Shown here: positions 1 through 8,607 of the stretch, piece after piece
How positions within the stretch are numbered: the first letter of the stretch is position 1
Layout of the letters: the number at the start of each line of letters is the position of its first letter
Assembly (NCBI GenBank): GCA_040374085.1
Contig: JBEIVB010000001.1
Location: 42,330-106,329, forward strand
Origin: JBEIVB01 sp040374085
GTDB taxonomy: Bacteria; Bacteroidota; Bacteroidia; UBA4408
DNA: 64,000 nucleotides
Direction: 5' to 3'
The notes under the pieces: model-generated
What the model was told of the DNA's origin: nothing
Seen by the model: only the letters and a program-made list of their open reading frames with translations
The model's database searches: none
Program-made: the position numbers and the translations under genes

Positions 1-183
1 CCATCCGAGCAAGGAAAAATTATGGGACTCAACCAAAGTGTTCAGGCTGCCGCTATGGCGATACCGCCCATTTTGGCCGGGTTTGCCACCAACATCATGT
101 ATCAGCTACCGGTGTATTTGGCATCCGGTTTTACCCTGATGGGATGGGTAGTTTTGGCCTCGCGAAACAGACTTGCCACATGA
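1..183 (+). CDS. MFS transporter, C-terminal end (partial)
   Basis: Only the last 60 codons are in the window; the frame is open from base 1 to the TGA at 181-183. The peptide starts PSEQGKIMGLNQS, which matches the loop before helix 11 in drug- and sugar-type major facilitator transporters (a G-x-N-Q-S pattern). Two hydrophobic stretches (AAAMAIPPILAGF and LASGFTLMGWVVLA) follow, as expected for the last two membrane helices. The substrate cannot be inferred. The stop overlaps the ATG of the shikimate kinase gene (ATGA), so the two are probably translationally coupled. Confidence 0.75.
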   Translation, partial: PSEQGKIMGLNQSVQAAAMAIPPILAGFATNIMYQLPVYLASGFTLMGWVVLASRNRLAT

Positions 184-704
184 AAATTTTCCTCTGGGGA
201 ATGCCCGGTGCGGGCAAATCAGCGGTGGGTCAACAACTGGCCGAGTTCCTCAAGGAACCATTCTCAGATTTGGATCAACTCATTCAGACACAAACCGGGC
301 GCAGCCCAGCCGAATGGATTGCCCAGGAAGGAGAGCACGCTTTCCGGATTCAGGAGCGCCGGATGCTGTTGGGATGGACGCCGAATCAGGGAGTCCTTGC
401 ATGCGGTGGCGGAACACCCTGTTTTTATAACCAATATGAATGGATGAATCAACAAGGCATCACCTTTTGGTTGAATCCATCCTTAGCTATCATTCAAAAC
501 AACTTAGCTCAATCAAAAGAAGATCGTCCCCTACTAAACGCTTCCCATAAACAAACCCTGCAAGACCTGCTGCAACAGCGTAAGCACCATTATGCACAAG
601 CCCACCTAACACTTAAATGGGAAGACAATGCATCACCAAAAGACCTTGTCCAGCGCATGCTCATTCATTTGCACAACGCAGGGCTGTGGCCGCCTTCACG
701 ATGA
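180..704 (+). CDS. aroK: Shikimate kinase
   Basis: A 174-aa protein of normal family length that phosphorylates shikimate with ATP in the chorismate pathway (cytoplasm). It has a Walker A motif GMPGAGKS at residues 7-14, DLD at 30-32 (shikimate-binding Asp), FR at 55-56, GGGTP at 76-80 and the lid arginine in EDRPLL near 116. I chose the ATG at 180, which overlaps the upstream stop. A start at 144 would add residues that precede the usual N-terminus and run back into the transporter gene. The 3' end overlaps the convergent cysteine desulfurase gene by 44 bp. Confidence 0.93.
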   Translation: MKIFLWGMPGAGKSAVGQQLAEFLKEPFSDLDQLIQTQTGRSPAEWIAQEGEHAFRIQERRMLLGWTPNQGVLACGGGTPCFYNQYEWMNQQGITFWLNPSLAIIQNNLAQSKEDRPLLNASHKQTLQDLLQQRKHHYAQAHLTLKWEDNASPKDLVQRMLIHLHNAGLWPPSR

Positions 705-1815
705 GTTCGCGTGCACGAATGACCTCATCATGTTCGGTAAACCGACCTAAGCTGATGCGCACCGTTTCCGCAATCTCCGATTCTGTTATGCCCATTGCCA
801 GCAAAACAGGCGAGGGCTTTTCTTTCTGACTTGAGCATGCCGCTCCAGCGGAAATACACACCTCCGGTAGTGCGCGAAAAAGAGACCGATTGAGCACTCC
901 CGGCATCGCTAAGTTGGTGGTGTTGCACAAGCGATGCCGTGTGGAGCCGTGCACCACAGCACCCACTTCAACCACCAGTTGCTGCTCCAGCCAAGTGCGC
1001 CATCGACTCAATCGAACGCCCTCATCCCACCACGCAGATTCCGCAAGCTCCATAGCCGCCCCCATGCCCACAACCGCCGGCACATCCAGAGTGCCCGGCA
1101 TAAGGCCCTTTTCCTCTTTCCCTCCATTGAAATAAGGCACCAACTCCAGGTTGGGTTTTCGCTTGCGCACCAAGAGGCCTCCGGCACCTTTTGGCCCATA
1201 AAACTTGTGGGCGCTCCAAAAGGCCATGGAAACCTGCCACTCGTTTACATGAATGGGCATCTTACCAATGGCTTGGGTAAAATCACTGATGAAAAGGGAA
1301 CCCCTCGAGCGAACCAGAGCTCCTATTTCATCCATAGGAGCCATAACACCGGTTTCATGATTTGCGGCGGAAACAACAACACCCAATGCAGGTTTCTTGA
1401 GGGCTTCGCGCAATGCTTCCATAGAAGGAAGGCCCTCCTGATCAACGCAAAGTATTTCTACCTCTGCACCCCATGAAGCCATTTCAGATAAGGCATCCAA
1501 AACAGCGGAATGTTCGGTGGCAAAAGTCAACCAACGCTTACATTCCAGCTCGTATCGCTTGTGCAAGCCAAACAGTCCGGTGCGAATGGCATCGGTTGCA
1601 CTCCGTGCAAACACAACCTCTTCCGGTGCAACACCCAATACACCGGAGCATTGCAAACGGGCATGCTCAACCGCATGACGCGCAAGCACTCCTTCTGCAT
1701 GATGAATCGATGCCGCATTACCGGGATGCCTCGTAAACCAAGGCATCATAGCTTCCATCACCTTCGGGTCAACCGGGGTTGAAGCATTGTTATCCAAATA
1801 AATTGAATGGCTCAT
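661..1815 (-). CDS. Cysteine desulfurase (IscS/NifS family)
   Basis: A 384-aa PLP enzyme that converts cysteine to alanine and delivers persulfide sulfur for Fe-S clusters or tRNA thiolation. It has the N-terminal LDNNASTP motif (7-14), His101 in the TEHSAVL motif, the PLP lysine in SAHK (204) followed by GPKGAGGLL, and the catalytic cysteine in AGAACSS (327). The start at 1815 (MSHSIYLDNN) is preferred over upstream starts because the family begins close to the YLDNN motif, and a TAGTTTTG promoter element lies 12 bp before it. No IscU or SufE partner is adjacent. It is convergent with and overlaps aroK, and divergent from trmH. IscS- and NifS-type roles cannot be separated here. Confidence 0.9.
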   Translation of the reverse strand: MSHSIYLDNNASTPVDPKVMEAMMPWFTRHPGNAASIHHAEGVLARHAVEHARLQCSGVLGVAPEEVVFARSATDAIRTGLFGLHKRYELECKRWLTFATEHSAVLDALSEMASWGAEVEILCVDQEGLPSMEALREALKKPALGVVVSAANHETGVMAPMDEIGALVRSRGSLFISDFTQAIGKMPIHVNEWQVSMAFWSAHKFYGPKGAGGLLVRKRKPNLELVPYFNGGKEEKGLMPGTLDVPAVVGMGAAMELAESAWWDEGVRLSRWRTWLEQQLVVEVGAVVHGSTRHRLCNTTNLAMPGVLNRSLFRALPEVCISAGAACSSQKEKPSPVLLAMGITESEIAETVRISLGRFTEHDEVIRARELIVKAATALRCANE

Positions 1816-1826
1816 TTTATTGCGCC

Positions 1827-1834
1827 CAAAACTA
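1827..1834 (-). promoter_or_regulatory. Candidate -7 element TAGTTTTG for the cysteine desulfurase gene
   Basis: A perfect match to the Bacteroidota -7 consensus TAnnTTTG on the minus strand. It ends 12 bp before the ATG at 1815, implying a very short leader. No convincing -33 TTG was found. Confidence 0.5.
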
Positions 1835-1846
1835 CATATTTGCGTT

Positions 1847-2641
1847 ATGCTCGAGCCCGAAGCCCTTTCCAGTCCACAGAACCCAAAAGTTAAACATGTT
1901 TGGAGCCTGCTCAACGACAATGCCTACCGCAAAAAACAAAATCAGATGGTGGTGGAGGGAAAAAGGGAATGCAGTTTGGCCCTGAAAGGCGGGTGGAAGC
2001 CCTTGGGCATTTTCCATTGTCCGGAAATATCCCCTTCCCTACCCGATACCTGGCTGCACAGCCAAGCCAAGGTTTACTCGGTTACGAAAGCCATTTATGA
2101 GAAGCTGGCATACCGAAAAACCACCGAAGGCATGATGGCATGGTTTGAAGGAAGAACGCACCGGCTTAAGGATTTGTCCCTTGGAGAGAAGCCCCTGATT
2201 GTGGTCTTGGAAGGAATTGAAAAGCCCGGAAACTTAGGCGCAATGCTGCGTACGGCAGATGCCGCAGGCGTTGATGCCTTAATCGTATGCGATCGAAAAG
2301 CCGATTTGCATCACCCCAATGTTATACGTTCCTCCATCGGATGCGCCTTTACCGTTCAGGTGGCAGTGAGCGACTCCTCCGAGCTTCAAAGCTGGCTGGA
2401 AGAAAGGAAGATTGCATGGAAATCGGCCACCCTCAGCACCCAAAGCCCTTACACCAATGCCGACCTCAGTGGCCCTCTGGCTTTAATCTTCGGAACAGAG
2501 GCTACCGGCTTAAGCCCCATCTGGTTAACGCCCGCTGAAAATCAAATTACCATTCCCATGAGGGGGCAGATAGACTCCCTCAACGTTTCCGCCGCATGCG
2601 CCGTGCTCACCTTCGAAGCCGTTCGGCAGCGTGGTCTTTAG
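1847..2641 (+). CDS. TrmH/SpoU-family RNA 2'-O-methyltransferase
   Basis: A 264-aa SAM-dependent methyltransferase with the trefoil-knot SPOUT fold. All three SpoU motifs are visible: motif 1 in EGIEKPGNLGAMLRTADAAG, motif 2 in IFGTEATGLSP, and motif 3 in IPMRGQIDSLNVSAA. An N-terminal substrate-binding segment (residues 1-100) precedes them. The target could be 23S rRNA (RlmB-like) or tRNA. The start at 1847 (MLEPEALSS) is chosen because a farther start would fall inside the probable promoter. A CATATTTG element (1835-1842) is one base off the -7 consensus. It is divergent from the cysteine desulfurase gene with only 31 bp between starts. Confidence 0.88.
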   Translation: MLEPEALSSPQNPKVKHVWSLLNDNAYRKKQNQMVVEGKRECSLALKGGWKPLGIFHCPEISPSLPDTWLHSQAKVYSVTKAIYEKLAYRKTTEGMMAWFEGRTHRLKDLSLGEKPLIVVLEGIEKPGNLGAMLRTADAAGVDALIVCDRKADLHHPNVIRSSIGCAFTVQVAVSDSSELQSWLEERKIAWKSATLSTQSPYTNADLSGPLALIFGTEATGLSPIWLTPAENQITIPMRGQIDSLNVSAACAVLTFEAVRQRGL

Positions 2642-2654
2642 CGATGGGTTTCGT

Positions 2655-2662
2655 TACCTTTG
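2655..2662 (+). promoter_or_regulatory. Candidate -7 element TACCTTTG for ettA
   Basis: A perfect TAnnTTTG match ending 18 bp before the ettA ATG at 2681. It supports MSDDKK as the true N-terminus. Confidence 0.6.
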
Positions 2663-2680
2663 CACCCTCAACCATTTCTT

Positions 2681-4369
2681 ATGTCAGACGATAAAAAAGT
2701 TATTTTTTCCATGGTGAAGGTTTCCAAAACCCTCAATACAGGAAAAACCATTCTCAAAGACATTTACCTTTCCTTTTTCTACGGAGCCAAAATTGGCATC
2801 ATAGGATTGAATGGATCCGGAAAATCAACCCTCCTTAAAATCATTGCCGGCTTAGAGAAATCCTATCAGGGTGATGTTGTTTTCTCACCGGGATACCATG
2901 TGGGTTATCTCGAGCAGGAACCTCAGCTTGATGAAAACAAAACCGTTAAGCAGATTGTCATGGAAGGCGTTCAGGAAACAGTAGATTTGCTAAACGAATT
3001 CGAGGAAATCAACCATAAATTTGGATTGCCTGAATATTATGAAAATCCTGAGGCTATGGAAAAGCTGATGAATCGGCAGGCAGCCATACAGGATAAAATT
3101 GATGCAGTAAACGCATGGGATTTAGACAACCAACTGGAGGTCGCAATGGATGCGTTGCGATGCCCCGATGGCGACACCCCAATTCATGTTCTTTCGGGTG
3201 GTGAACGGCGGAGGGTTGCCCTTTGCCGACTTCTGCTTAAAAAGCCGGAAATCCTGCTGTTGGATGAGCCCACCAACCACCTCGATGCCGAGTCGGTTGA
3301 TTGGTTGGAGCAGTTTCTGCACAACTATGAAGGAACGGTTATTGCCGTTACACACGACCGTTACTTCTTGGACAACGTTGCGGGATGGATTCTTGAACTA
3401 GACCGCGGAGAAGGCATCCCTTGGAAAGGAAATTACTCCTCTTGGCTCGAGCAAAAAGGCAAACGCCTTGCTCAGGAAGAAAAAACCGAGAGCAAACGCC
3501 AGAAAACCCTAGCCCGAGAATTGGAATGGGTAAGGCAAGGTGCAAAAGGAAGACAAGCCAAGAGCAAAGCTCGCTTGGCTGCTTACGATCGAATGCTCAG
3601 CGAAGATGTGAAGGCCAAAGAAGAGAAACTCGAAATCTTCATACCCAACGGTCCCCGACTTGGAAATGAAGTAATCGAATTCGAAGGCGTTTCAAAAGCT
3701 TATGGAGATAAAGTTCTGTTCGAGAACCTTAGCTTCCGTCTTCCACCCGCCGGCATCGTGGGCATCATCGGACCAAACGGTGCAGGAAAATCAACCTTGT
3801 TTAAAATTATTATGGGCTTGGTAGAGGCAGACAAGGGTAAGGTTATCATTGGAGATACGGTGCGCATCAGCTACGTAGACCAAAGCCACAAGGATATCGA
3901 GGCCGATAAATCGGTGTTTGAAGTCGTGGCGCGCGGAGCCGAACTCATTGAAATGGGCGGCAGGCAAATGAACGCAAGGGCATTCCTCTCACGCTTCAAC
4001 TTCAACGGAGCCGACCAAGGCAAAAAATGTGGAGTGTTGTCAGGAGGAGAGCGCAACCGATTGCACCTGGCCATGGCACTTAAAGCAGAAGGCAATGTGC
4101 TGCTCTTGGACGAACCCACCAACGATATAGACGTAAATACCCTGAGGGCACTCGAAGAGGGCCTTGAAAGCTTTGCAGGTTGCGCAGTAATCATATCACA
4201 CGACCGTTGGTTTCTCGATCGGGTGTGTACACACATACTTGCTTTTGAAGGAGATTCGCAAGTGTTATACTTCGAAGGGGGATACTCCGACTATGAAGAA
4301 AATAAAAAGAAGCGATTGGGCGATGTGCAACCAAAACGTTTGCGCTATAAAAAACTTACCGTAAGCTGA
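2681..4369 (+). CDS. ettA: Energy-dependent translational throttle protein EttA (ABC-F)
   Basis: A 562-aa ABC-F ATPase with two nucleotide-binding domains and no membrane helices, acting at the ribosomal E site. NBD1 has Walker A GLNGSGKST, signature LSGGERRR and Walker B LLLDEPTNHLD. NBD2 has GPNGAGKST, LSGGERNR and LLLDEPTNDID. The basic P-site interaction motif linker lies between them (rich in Lys/Arg, around residues 250-310). The arm segment within NBD1 and the overall length fit EttA rather than Uup or drug-resistance ABC-F proteins. It is 4 bp upstream of a response-regulator gene, so the two may be co-transcribed. Confidence 0.92.
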   Translation: MSDDKKVIFSMVKVSKTLNTGKTILKDIYLSFFYGAKIGIIGLNGSGKSTLLKIIAGLEKSYQGDVVFSPGYHVGYLEQEPQLDENKTVKQIVMEGVQETVDLLNEFEEINHKFGLPEYYENPEAMEKLMNRQAAIQDKIDAVNAWDLDNQLEVAMDALRCPDGDTPIHVLSGGERRRVALCRLLLKKPEILLLDEPTNHLDAESVDWLEQFLHNYEGTVIAVTHDRYFLDNVAGWILELDRGEGIPWKGNYSSWLEQKGKRLAQEEKTESKRQKTLARELEWVRQGAKGRQAKSKARLAAYDRMLSEDVKAKEEKLEIFIPNGPRLGNEVIEFEGVSKAYGDKVLFENLSFRLPPAGIVGIIGPNGAGKSTLFKIIMGLVEADKGKVIIGDTVRISYVDQSHKDIEADKSVFEVVARGAELIEMGGRQMNARAFLSRFNFNGADQGKKCGVLSGGERNRLHLAMALKAEGNVLLLDEPTNDIDVNTLRALEEGLESFAGCAVIISHDRWFLDRVCTHILAFEGDSQVLYFEGGYSDYEENKKKRLGDVQPKRLRYKKLTVS

Positions 4370-4373
4370 ACCC

Positions 4374-5099
4374 ATGAGCCAAGAACACCGGGAAAATCAA
4401 CCCCGGGTGCTGTTGGTTGAGGATGAAGAACACCTGCTCGAAACCATCACCCTAAACCTGGAGCTCGAGGGCATGGAAGTGATCCGTGCAGTTGAAGGGA
4501 AACAGGCCCTGAAGTACTTTCACAGCGCCCGATACGATCTCATCATACTGGATGTGATGCTCCCAGAAATAGATGGTTTCACCCTGTGCCGAACGATGCG
4601 CAAAGAAAACCCTTTGGTGCCCATACTCATGCTCACAGCCAAGGGAAGCAACCAAGATCGAGTGGAAGGCTTGAAACTGGGCGCAGATGATTACCTAACA
4701 AAACCATTTCACTTGGAAGAATTCCTGCTCAGGGTTCACGGACTCATACGGCGGGGACGGCAGCAAAGTCCGAGCCCGTCTATAGAGCAATACCGATTCG
4801 GCCCAAACCAAGTCGATTTCCGATCCTACCGCGTAATCTGCGCAGATGGAACCGAACAAACGCTTACAAAAAAGGAAGTGCAGCTTCTGAAGCTCCTCAT
4901 TGAAATGGAAAGCCAAGTGGTGTCACGCGATGCCATTTTGGAATTGGTCTGGGGCTACGAAATATACCCCACCGCCCGCACCATCGACAACTTCATTTTA
5001 AATTTTAGAAAGTACTTTGAGCCCAATCCCAAGCAACCCATCTATTTTCACTCCATTCGTGGAGTGGGATACAAGTTTGTAAAGAACGGAGGCATTTGA
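4374..5099 (+). CDS. OmpR/PhoB-family response regulator (orphan)
   Basis: A 241-aa two-component regulator. The receiver domain (about 10-125) has acidic residues VEDEE (15-19), phospho-acceptor Asp60 in LILDVMLP-like context and Lys109 in LTKP. The C-terminal winged helix (about 140-240) ends with the typical R-G-V-G-Y-K-F pattern. It belongs to the RprY-like type of Bacteroidota. No histidine kinase is adjacent. It starts 4 bp after ettA. A second orphan regulator of the same class lies at 8608-9282. Confidence 0.9.
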   Translation: MSQEHRENQPRVLLVEDEEHLLETITLNLELEGMEVIRAVEGKQALKYFHSARYDLIILDVMLPEIDGFTLCRTMRKENPLVPILMLTAKGSNQDRVEGLKLGADDYLTKPFHLEEFLLRVHGLIRRGRQQSPSPSIEQYRFGPNQVDFRSYRVICADGTEQTLTKKEVQLLKLLIEMESQVVSRDAILELVWGYEIYPTARTIDNFILNFRKYFEPNPKQPIYFHSIRGVGYKFVKNGGI

Positions 5100-5155
5100 G
5101 TTTCTCTCTACACGAGGCTGGCATGGGTAATTTTGTGTATTTTGCGCGATTGAAT

Positions 5156-6163
5156 ATGGCGAGAAGTCTTATCTTCCTGATTCTGTGGTGCTTACCTTTT
5201 ATAGGGCTTGCTCAAACCCCAACCGTGCAGGTTTGGATGCAGGGTGCGGGGTACCGCGATTCTTCGTTTTATGACATTCTTCCTCTTTCCGGGGGGGATT
5301 GTTGGGTTGCCGGCAAATACGGCATTCTCAAAAAGGTAACGCCAGATGGGAAAATAGACAATGTGCCCTACCCCACGCTCGGCTTAGACATTTACCGCCT
5401 AGGTGCGTTCGACGAAGATCACCTCATTGCGTGCGCAGACAAAGGGGTCGTTTATCTCCATCAACCTTCCACAAAAAACTGGAATACCGTTAAAGTTAAG
5501 GGTTATGAAAAGTCTTGTTTTTACAGCCTAAAAGTGGTAAACAAAAGCACGGCTTTCTTGTGCGGTGGCAACAGCAAAATTGCACATTCCCAAAAAGCAA
5601 TTCCACGGGGCTTTATTCTAAAATCGGAAGACGGCGGGCTTACATGGAAAGAGGTTTACAGGAATGTGGGACAGATGGTTTGGGATGTGGCTTGGGATTC
5701 GGAAAGAAATTCATGCACCGCACTGGTTTACAGTCCAAACAAAACCAGGCTCTACCGCTCCGATGCCCAAGGAGAAAATTGGAAAAATGAAAAAAAACTC
5801 GGGCAAGGTATTTTTTACCAAGCCGGGTGGAACAACGGCCAACTTGCCTGTACGGGCGGAACATTAAAAGGCGATGGGCGTATTTTCGAGGAAGGTCACG
5901 ATGAGATTTTCAGAAAAGTTGGGTTGATATGGAGTGCAAAAAAAAATGGGGCTAAAGAGGTCTTTACTGGCAGTAGGTCCACGCTCCTCTTGAGGGAAGG
6001 TTCCAACCAGCCCCTTCAAGTTTTTTCCACCGGACTTACCAAACAATACAACCTATACCGAGCTCATTTTCTAAGCGACTCTAAGGTTTTGGTTGTGGGC
6101 AGCGGAAAAACGATGCTGCTGCTCGAATGGCCCTATCCGGCGGAAGCCCGCCAAAAGCCATAG
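5156..6163 (+). CDS. Secreted BNR/Ycf48-like beta-propeller protein
   Basis: A 335-aa protein with a clear signal peptide (MARSLIFLILWCLPFIGLAQ, cleavage near residue 20). The rest shows repeating blades with sialidase/BNR-like turns, for example SEDGGLTWKEVYRN and RSDAQGENWKNE, as in Ycf48-like or sortilin-type propellers. No T9SS C-terminal domain is visible, so it is probably periplasmic or surface-exposed. The ATG at 5156 was chosen because the signal peptide starts there; 5096 would add 20 non-signal residues. It overlaps nothing and is convergent with the next gene (2 bp gap). A run of seven G occurs near its 5' end (5291-5297). The function is unknown. Confidence 0.7.
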   Translation: MARSLIFLILWCLPFIGLAQTPTVQVWMQGAGYRDSSFYDILPLSGGDCWVAGKYGILKKVTPDGKIDNVPYPTLGLDIYRLGAFDEDHLIACADKGVVYLHQPSTKNWNTVKVKGYEKSCFYSLKVVNKSTAFLCGGNSKIAHSQKAIPRGFILKSEDGGLTWKEVYRNVGQMVWDVAWDSERNSCTALVYSPNKTRLYRSDAQGENWKNEKKLGQGIFYQAGWNNGQLACTGGTLKGDGRIFEEGHDEIFRKVGLIWSAKKNGAKEVFTGSRSTLLLREGSNQPLQVFSTGLTKQYNLYRAHFLSDSKVLVVGSGKTMLLLEWPYPAEARQKP

Positions 6164-6165
6164 CT

Positions 6166-7518
6166 TTAAGGCTCTCTTGCCAAAAGCTCGGCATACAATG
6201 CCGTTGTTAGGCTGGAGGATCGAAAAAAAAGACAGTTTCTTACTACCGTTCCTCCACTGAAAAAAACACCGCCGGGCAAATACGCTTCCTCTCCATTCGA
6301 AACTACCTGAGTTTCTAGAAAAGCTTTGGCCTTGGATAAGGCTTTTTTAGCCTGCTCATCCTCTTTCCCCAAAATGGAAAGAGCCAGAGCAGCATAAAGG
6401 GTGTTTTGTATGCGATCTCCTTTTAGAATACGATGCCTGCCTTTATAAGATCCATCAGGTCTTTGGGTACGCAGCAAATGCTTCAATGCCGTATGCCTAG
6501 CCTCATTGAGCTCCGGGTTTCCAGCATCCCAAGCCCGAGCAATGGCCAAATGAAAAGTATACCGATTGGGATAATACGTTCCTCCTCTTGACCAACGTCC
6601 GGTTCGCGCTTTTTTATTGATTAAACGTATAGCACCCGCTCTCGGGCAAATGGAATCCGGTACTCCAGCTTTTCCCAGGTATGTAAGTACATTACAATTA
6701 ACCACTCCATCGAATTCATTTGCTCCATAAGGAATGTACTCTCTTTTGCCATCTGGATAACACGAACTCCACGGTGCAAAAAACCAGATGTTTGCCCATA
6801 AAGTTTTATATATACTCCAACCACCAGGATATTGGTGCTCATCTGACAGCCAGGTTAAGAATGCGCCTCTCCCATAAGACAGATCAAATGAGTAATTGTA
6901 CCAGTGGAAGTTTTTTCGATTCTCATCTGTATAGCAGCTCATGGGTATTTGCGCAGGGGGCTTTGCTCCATGCCACCACTCCGCGAGCAGCCCGGTAGAA
7001 GTATCATCAGCATCTGGAGCCACATTGGCTGCATGATTGATGAACGGTTTTTTTAAGGGGAAGCAGGTAGGTCTTATTACCGAGTCGGGAGGGCTCTTGC
7101 CCCATCCGGGATTGGGCTTCAGATGCTTCCAAAAATAATACCGCCCGTTCCGTTTATAGGTGAGCAACTCCCGATAGGAATCATCCATCATCTTCTTCAC
7201 AAAGGCCTCCACCTCGTTCCTCTGAACTACCTCGCAAAGAGCATTGTGAACGGCAATGGTTGTAAACGCGTTCGAATCTCGAAACCTACCCTTCTTGCCC
7301 AACATAACAAAGGCAAATTTTAATTCCATAGAACCGGGCCATTCCCCCTGAAAAGCAGTATCGGCAACAGATTGGGTAACCTGCTGGTGATAAAGGTAGG
7401 TCAGCAAGGAACTCAACCTTGCAGAGGGCTTAGCAAGCACCTGAGCACCCAAAGGTCTGCTGCTCGCAAACACCAAGATGATCAGCCAAAGAATAAGACC
7501 CGCTCGTTTTAGTATCAT
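6166..7518 (-). CDS. Secreted alpha/alpha-toroid-like protein of unknown function
   Basis: A 450-aa protein starting MILKRAGLILWLIILVFA, a signal peptide ending near SSRPLGAQ. The C-terminal third has repeated helical pairs with R-P-D-G-S and G-G-V-F-F turns (RTQRPDGSYKGRH, LPGGVFFSGG), reminiscent of terpenoid-cyclase or glycosidase alpha/alpha toroids. That assignment is inference from pattern only. It is rich in Trp/Tyr. I chose 7518 as start because of the signal peptide; upstream starts run through the divergent glycosyltransferase gene. A TACCTTTG element lies only 5 bp before the ATG, suggesting a leaderless or near-leaderless transcript. Confidence 0.65.
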   Translation of the reverse strand: MILKRAGLILWLIILVFASSRPLGAQVLAKPSARLSSLLTYLYHQQVTQSVADTAFQGEWPGSMELKFAFVMLGKKGRFRDSNAFTTIAVHNALCEVVQRNEVEAFVKKMMDDSYRELLTYKRNGRYYFWKHLKPNPGWGKSPPDSVIRPTCFPLKKPFINHAANVAPDADDTSTGLLAEWWHGAKPPAQIPMSCYTDENRKNFHWYNYSFDLSYGRGAFLTWLSDEHQYPGGWSIYKTLWANIWFFAPWSSCYPDGKREYIPYGANEFDGVVNCNVLTYLGKAGVPDSICPRAGAIRLINKKARTGRWSRGGTYYPNRYTFHLAIARAWDAGNPELNEARHTALKHLLRTQRPDGSYKGRHRILKGDRIQNTLYAALALSILGKEDEQAKKALSKAKAFLETQVVSNGEEAYLPGGVFFSGGTVVRNCLFFRSSSLTTALYAELLAREP

Positions 7519-7523
7519 TGCAA

Positions 7524-7531
7524 CAAAGGTA
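7524..7531 (-). promoter_or_regulatory. Candidate -7 element TACCTTTG, near-leaderless
   Basis: A perfect TAnnTTTG match on the minus strand, 5 bp before the ATG at 7518. It lies inside a 22-bp divergent intergenic gap that also has to serve the glycosyltransferase gene at 7541. Confidence 0.55.
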
Positions 7532-7540
7532 ATCAAGCCA

Positions 7541-8593
7541 ATGTCGCACTCCCACAAGGTATTGATCGCAGCACTGCATTGGGGCATTGGCCATGCCAGC
7601 AGGTGCATTCCCATTGCCAGAGCGTTCGAGGAGCTTGGCTGGGAGGTGACGGTGGCTTCGGATGGAGCTGCATTGGACCTTTTGCGGATTTCTCTACCGC
7701 ATTTGGAGGCCTTAGAGATGCCGGGGCTGGAGGTATCGTATTCGCCAGAACCCTTTTCAAGTCTGGGGCATTTGAGTTTGGTTCCGCGACTCATTCGTCA
7801 CATCAACAAAGACCAAAAATGGCTTAAGAGCCTAACTCAAACGAATAACTTTGATTTAATCATCAGCGACCACAGGCTGGGGATTTGGCACCCACGTATT
7901 CCTAGCATTTTGGTCGCACACCAGCTCAGCATTCCCTTTCCCGTTGGCCTTCAGTTCCTCAATCGCTTTCACCATCGATTACTGAAGCCTTTTAAAGAAG
8001 TGTGGATTCCAGATGCGCCTAATGGAACCCTCTCCGGATCGCTTTCCGCATGGCCATCAAGCCCTTATCGAGCTTGGAATATGGGTCTACTTTCCCGCTT
8101 TTTTCCTGAACCTGCGCCTGCCACTTCTCCTTCCGAGGATTACATACTCGGAATGGCGTCCGGTCCTCCACCTCAACGCGAGTTTTTCATCGATTGCTTG
8201 TTAAGTTGGGCGCCCAAAATGCCTCTTCCTTTGGTGTTGATTGAAGGTTCGCCGGGCCAATTACATGAACATTATCAGGGAACCGTTCGATGTTTCAATC
8301 ACCTCCCCACCGATGAACTAGCGCAATTTATAAGAGGAGCTTCATTTGTTGTTGCACGTTCGGGCTATTCGACCCTAATGGATCTTGCCGCCTTTCAAAA
8401 ACCTGCCTTGCTGGTGCCAACACCGGGCCAATGGGAACAAGAATACTTGGCAAAGTACCTGAGTGCACAATATGGGTTCAGCACCGCAACGCAAAACCCC
8501 GGTCAAACTCCAAACTTCAACAATATAAAAAGCAACTGGCCTAAAAACTTAGCTTTCTTTACAAAAGAGACCCTGGAATTGAAACTAAGCTAA
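7541..8593 (+). CDS. MurG-like (GT28-type) glycosyltransferase
   Basis: A 350-aa GT-B fold enzyme. The N-terminus has HWGIGHASRCIPIARAF, a glycine/histidine loop typical of MurG-like and macrolide-type transferases. The C-terminal domain has the SFVVARSGYSTLMDLAAFQKP stretch (residues about 270-290) followed by LLVPTPGQWEQEYLAKYL, the nucleotide-sugar binding region. It is not MurG itself: the MurG-specific G-loops and length differ. The acceptor is unknown, possibly a lipid or surface glycan. It starts 22 bp from the divergent toroid gene. The start at 7541 avoids overlap with that gene's start. Confidence 0.8.
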   Translation: MSHSHKVLIAALHWGIGHASRCIPIARAFEELGWEVTVASDGAALDLLRISLPHLEALEMPGLEVSYSPEPFSSLGHLSLVPRLIRHINKDQKWLKSLTQTNNFDLIISDHRLGIWHPRIPSILVAHQLSIPFPVGLQFLNRFHHRLLKPFKEVWIPDAPNGTLSGSLSAWPSSPYRAWNMGLLSRFFPEPAPATSPSEDYILGMASGPPPQREFFIDCLLSWAPKMPLPLVLIEGSPGQLHEHYQGTVRCFNHLPTDELAQFIRGASFVVARSGYSTLMDLAAFQKPALLVPTPGQWEQEYLAKYLSAQYGFSTATQNPGQTPNFNNIKSNWPKNLAFFTKETLELKLS

Positions 8594-8607
8594 AAGCGAT
8601 AAGCGCA

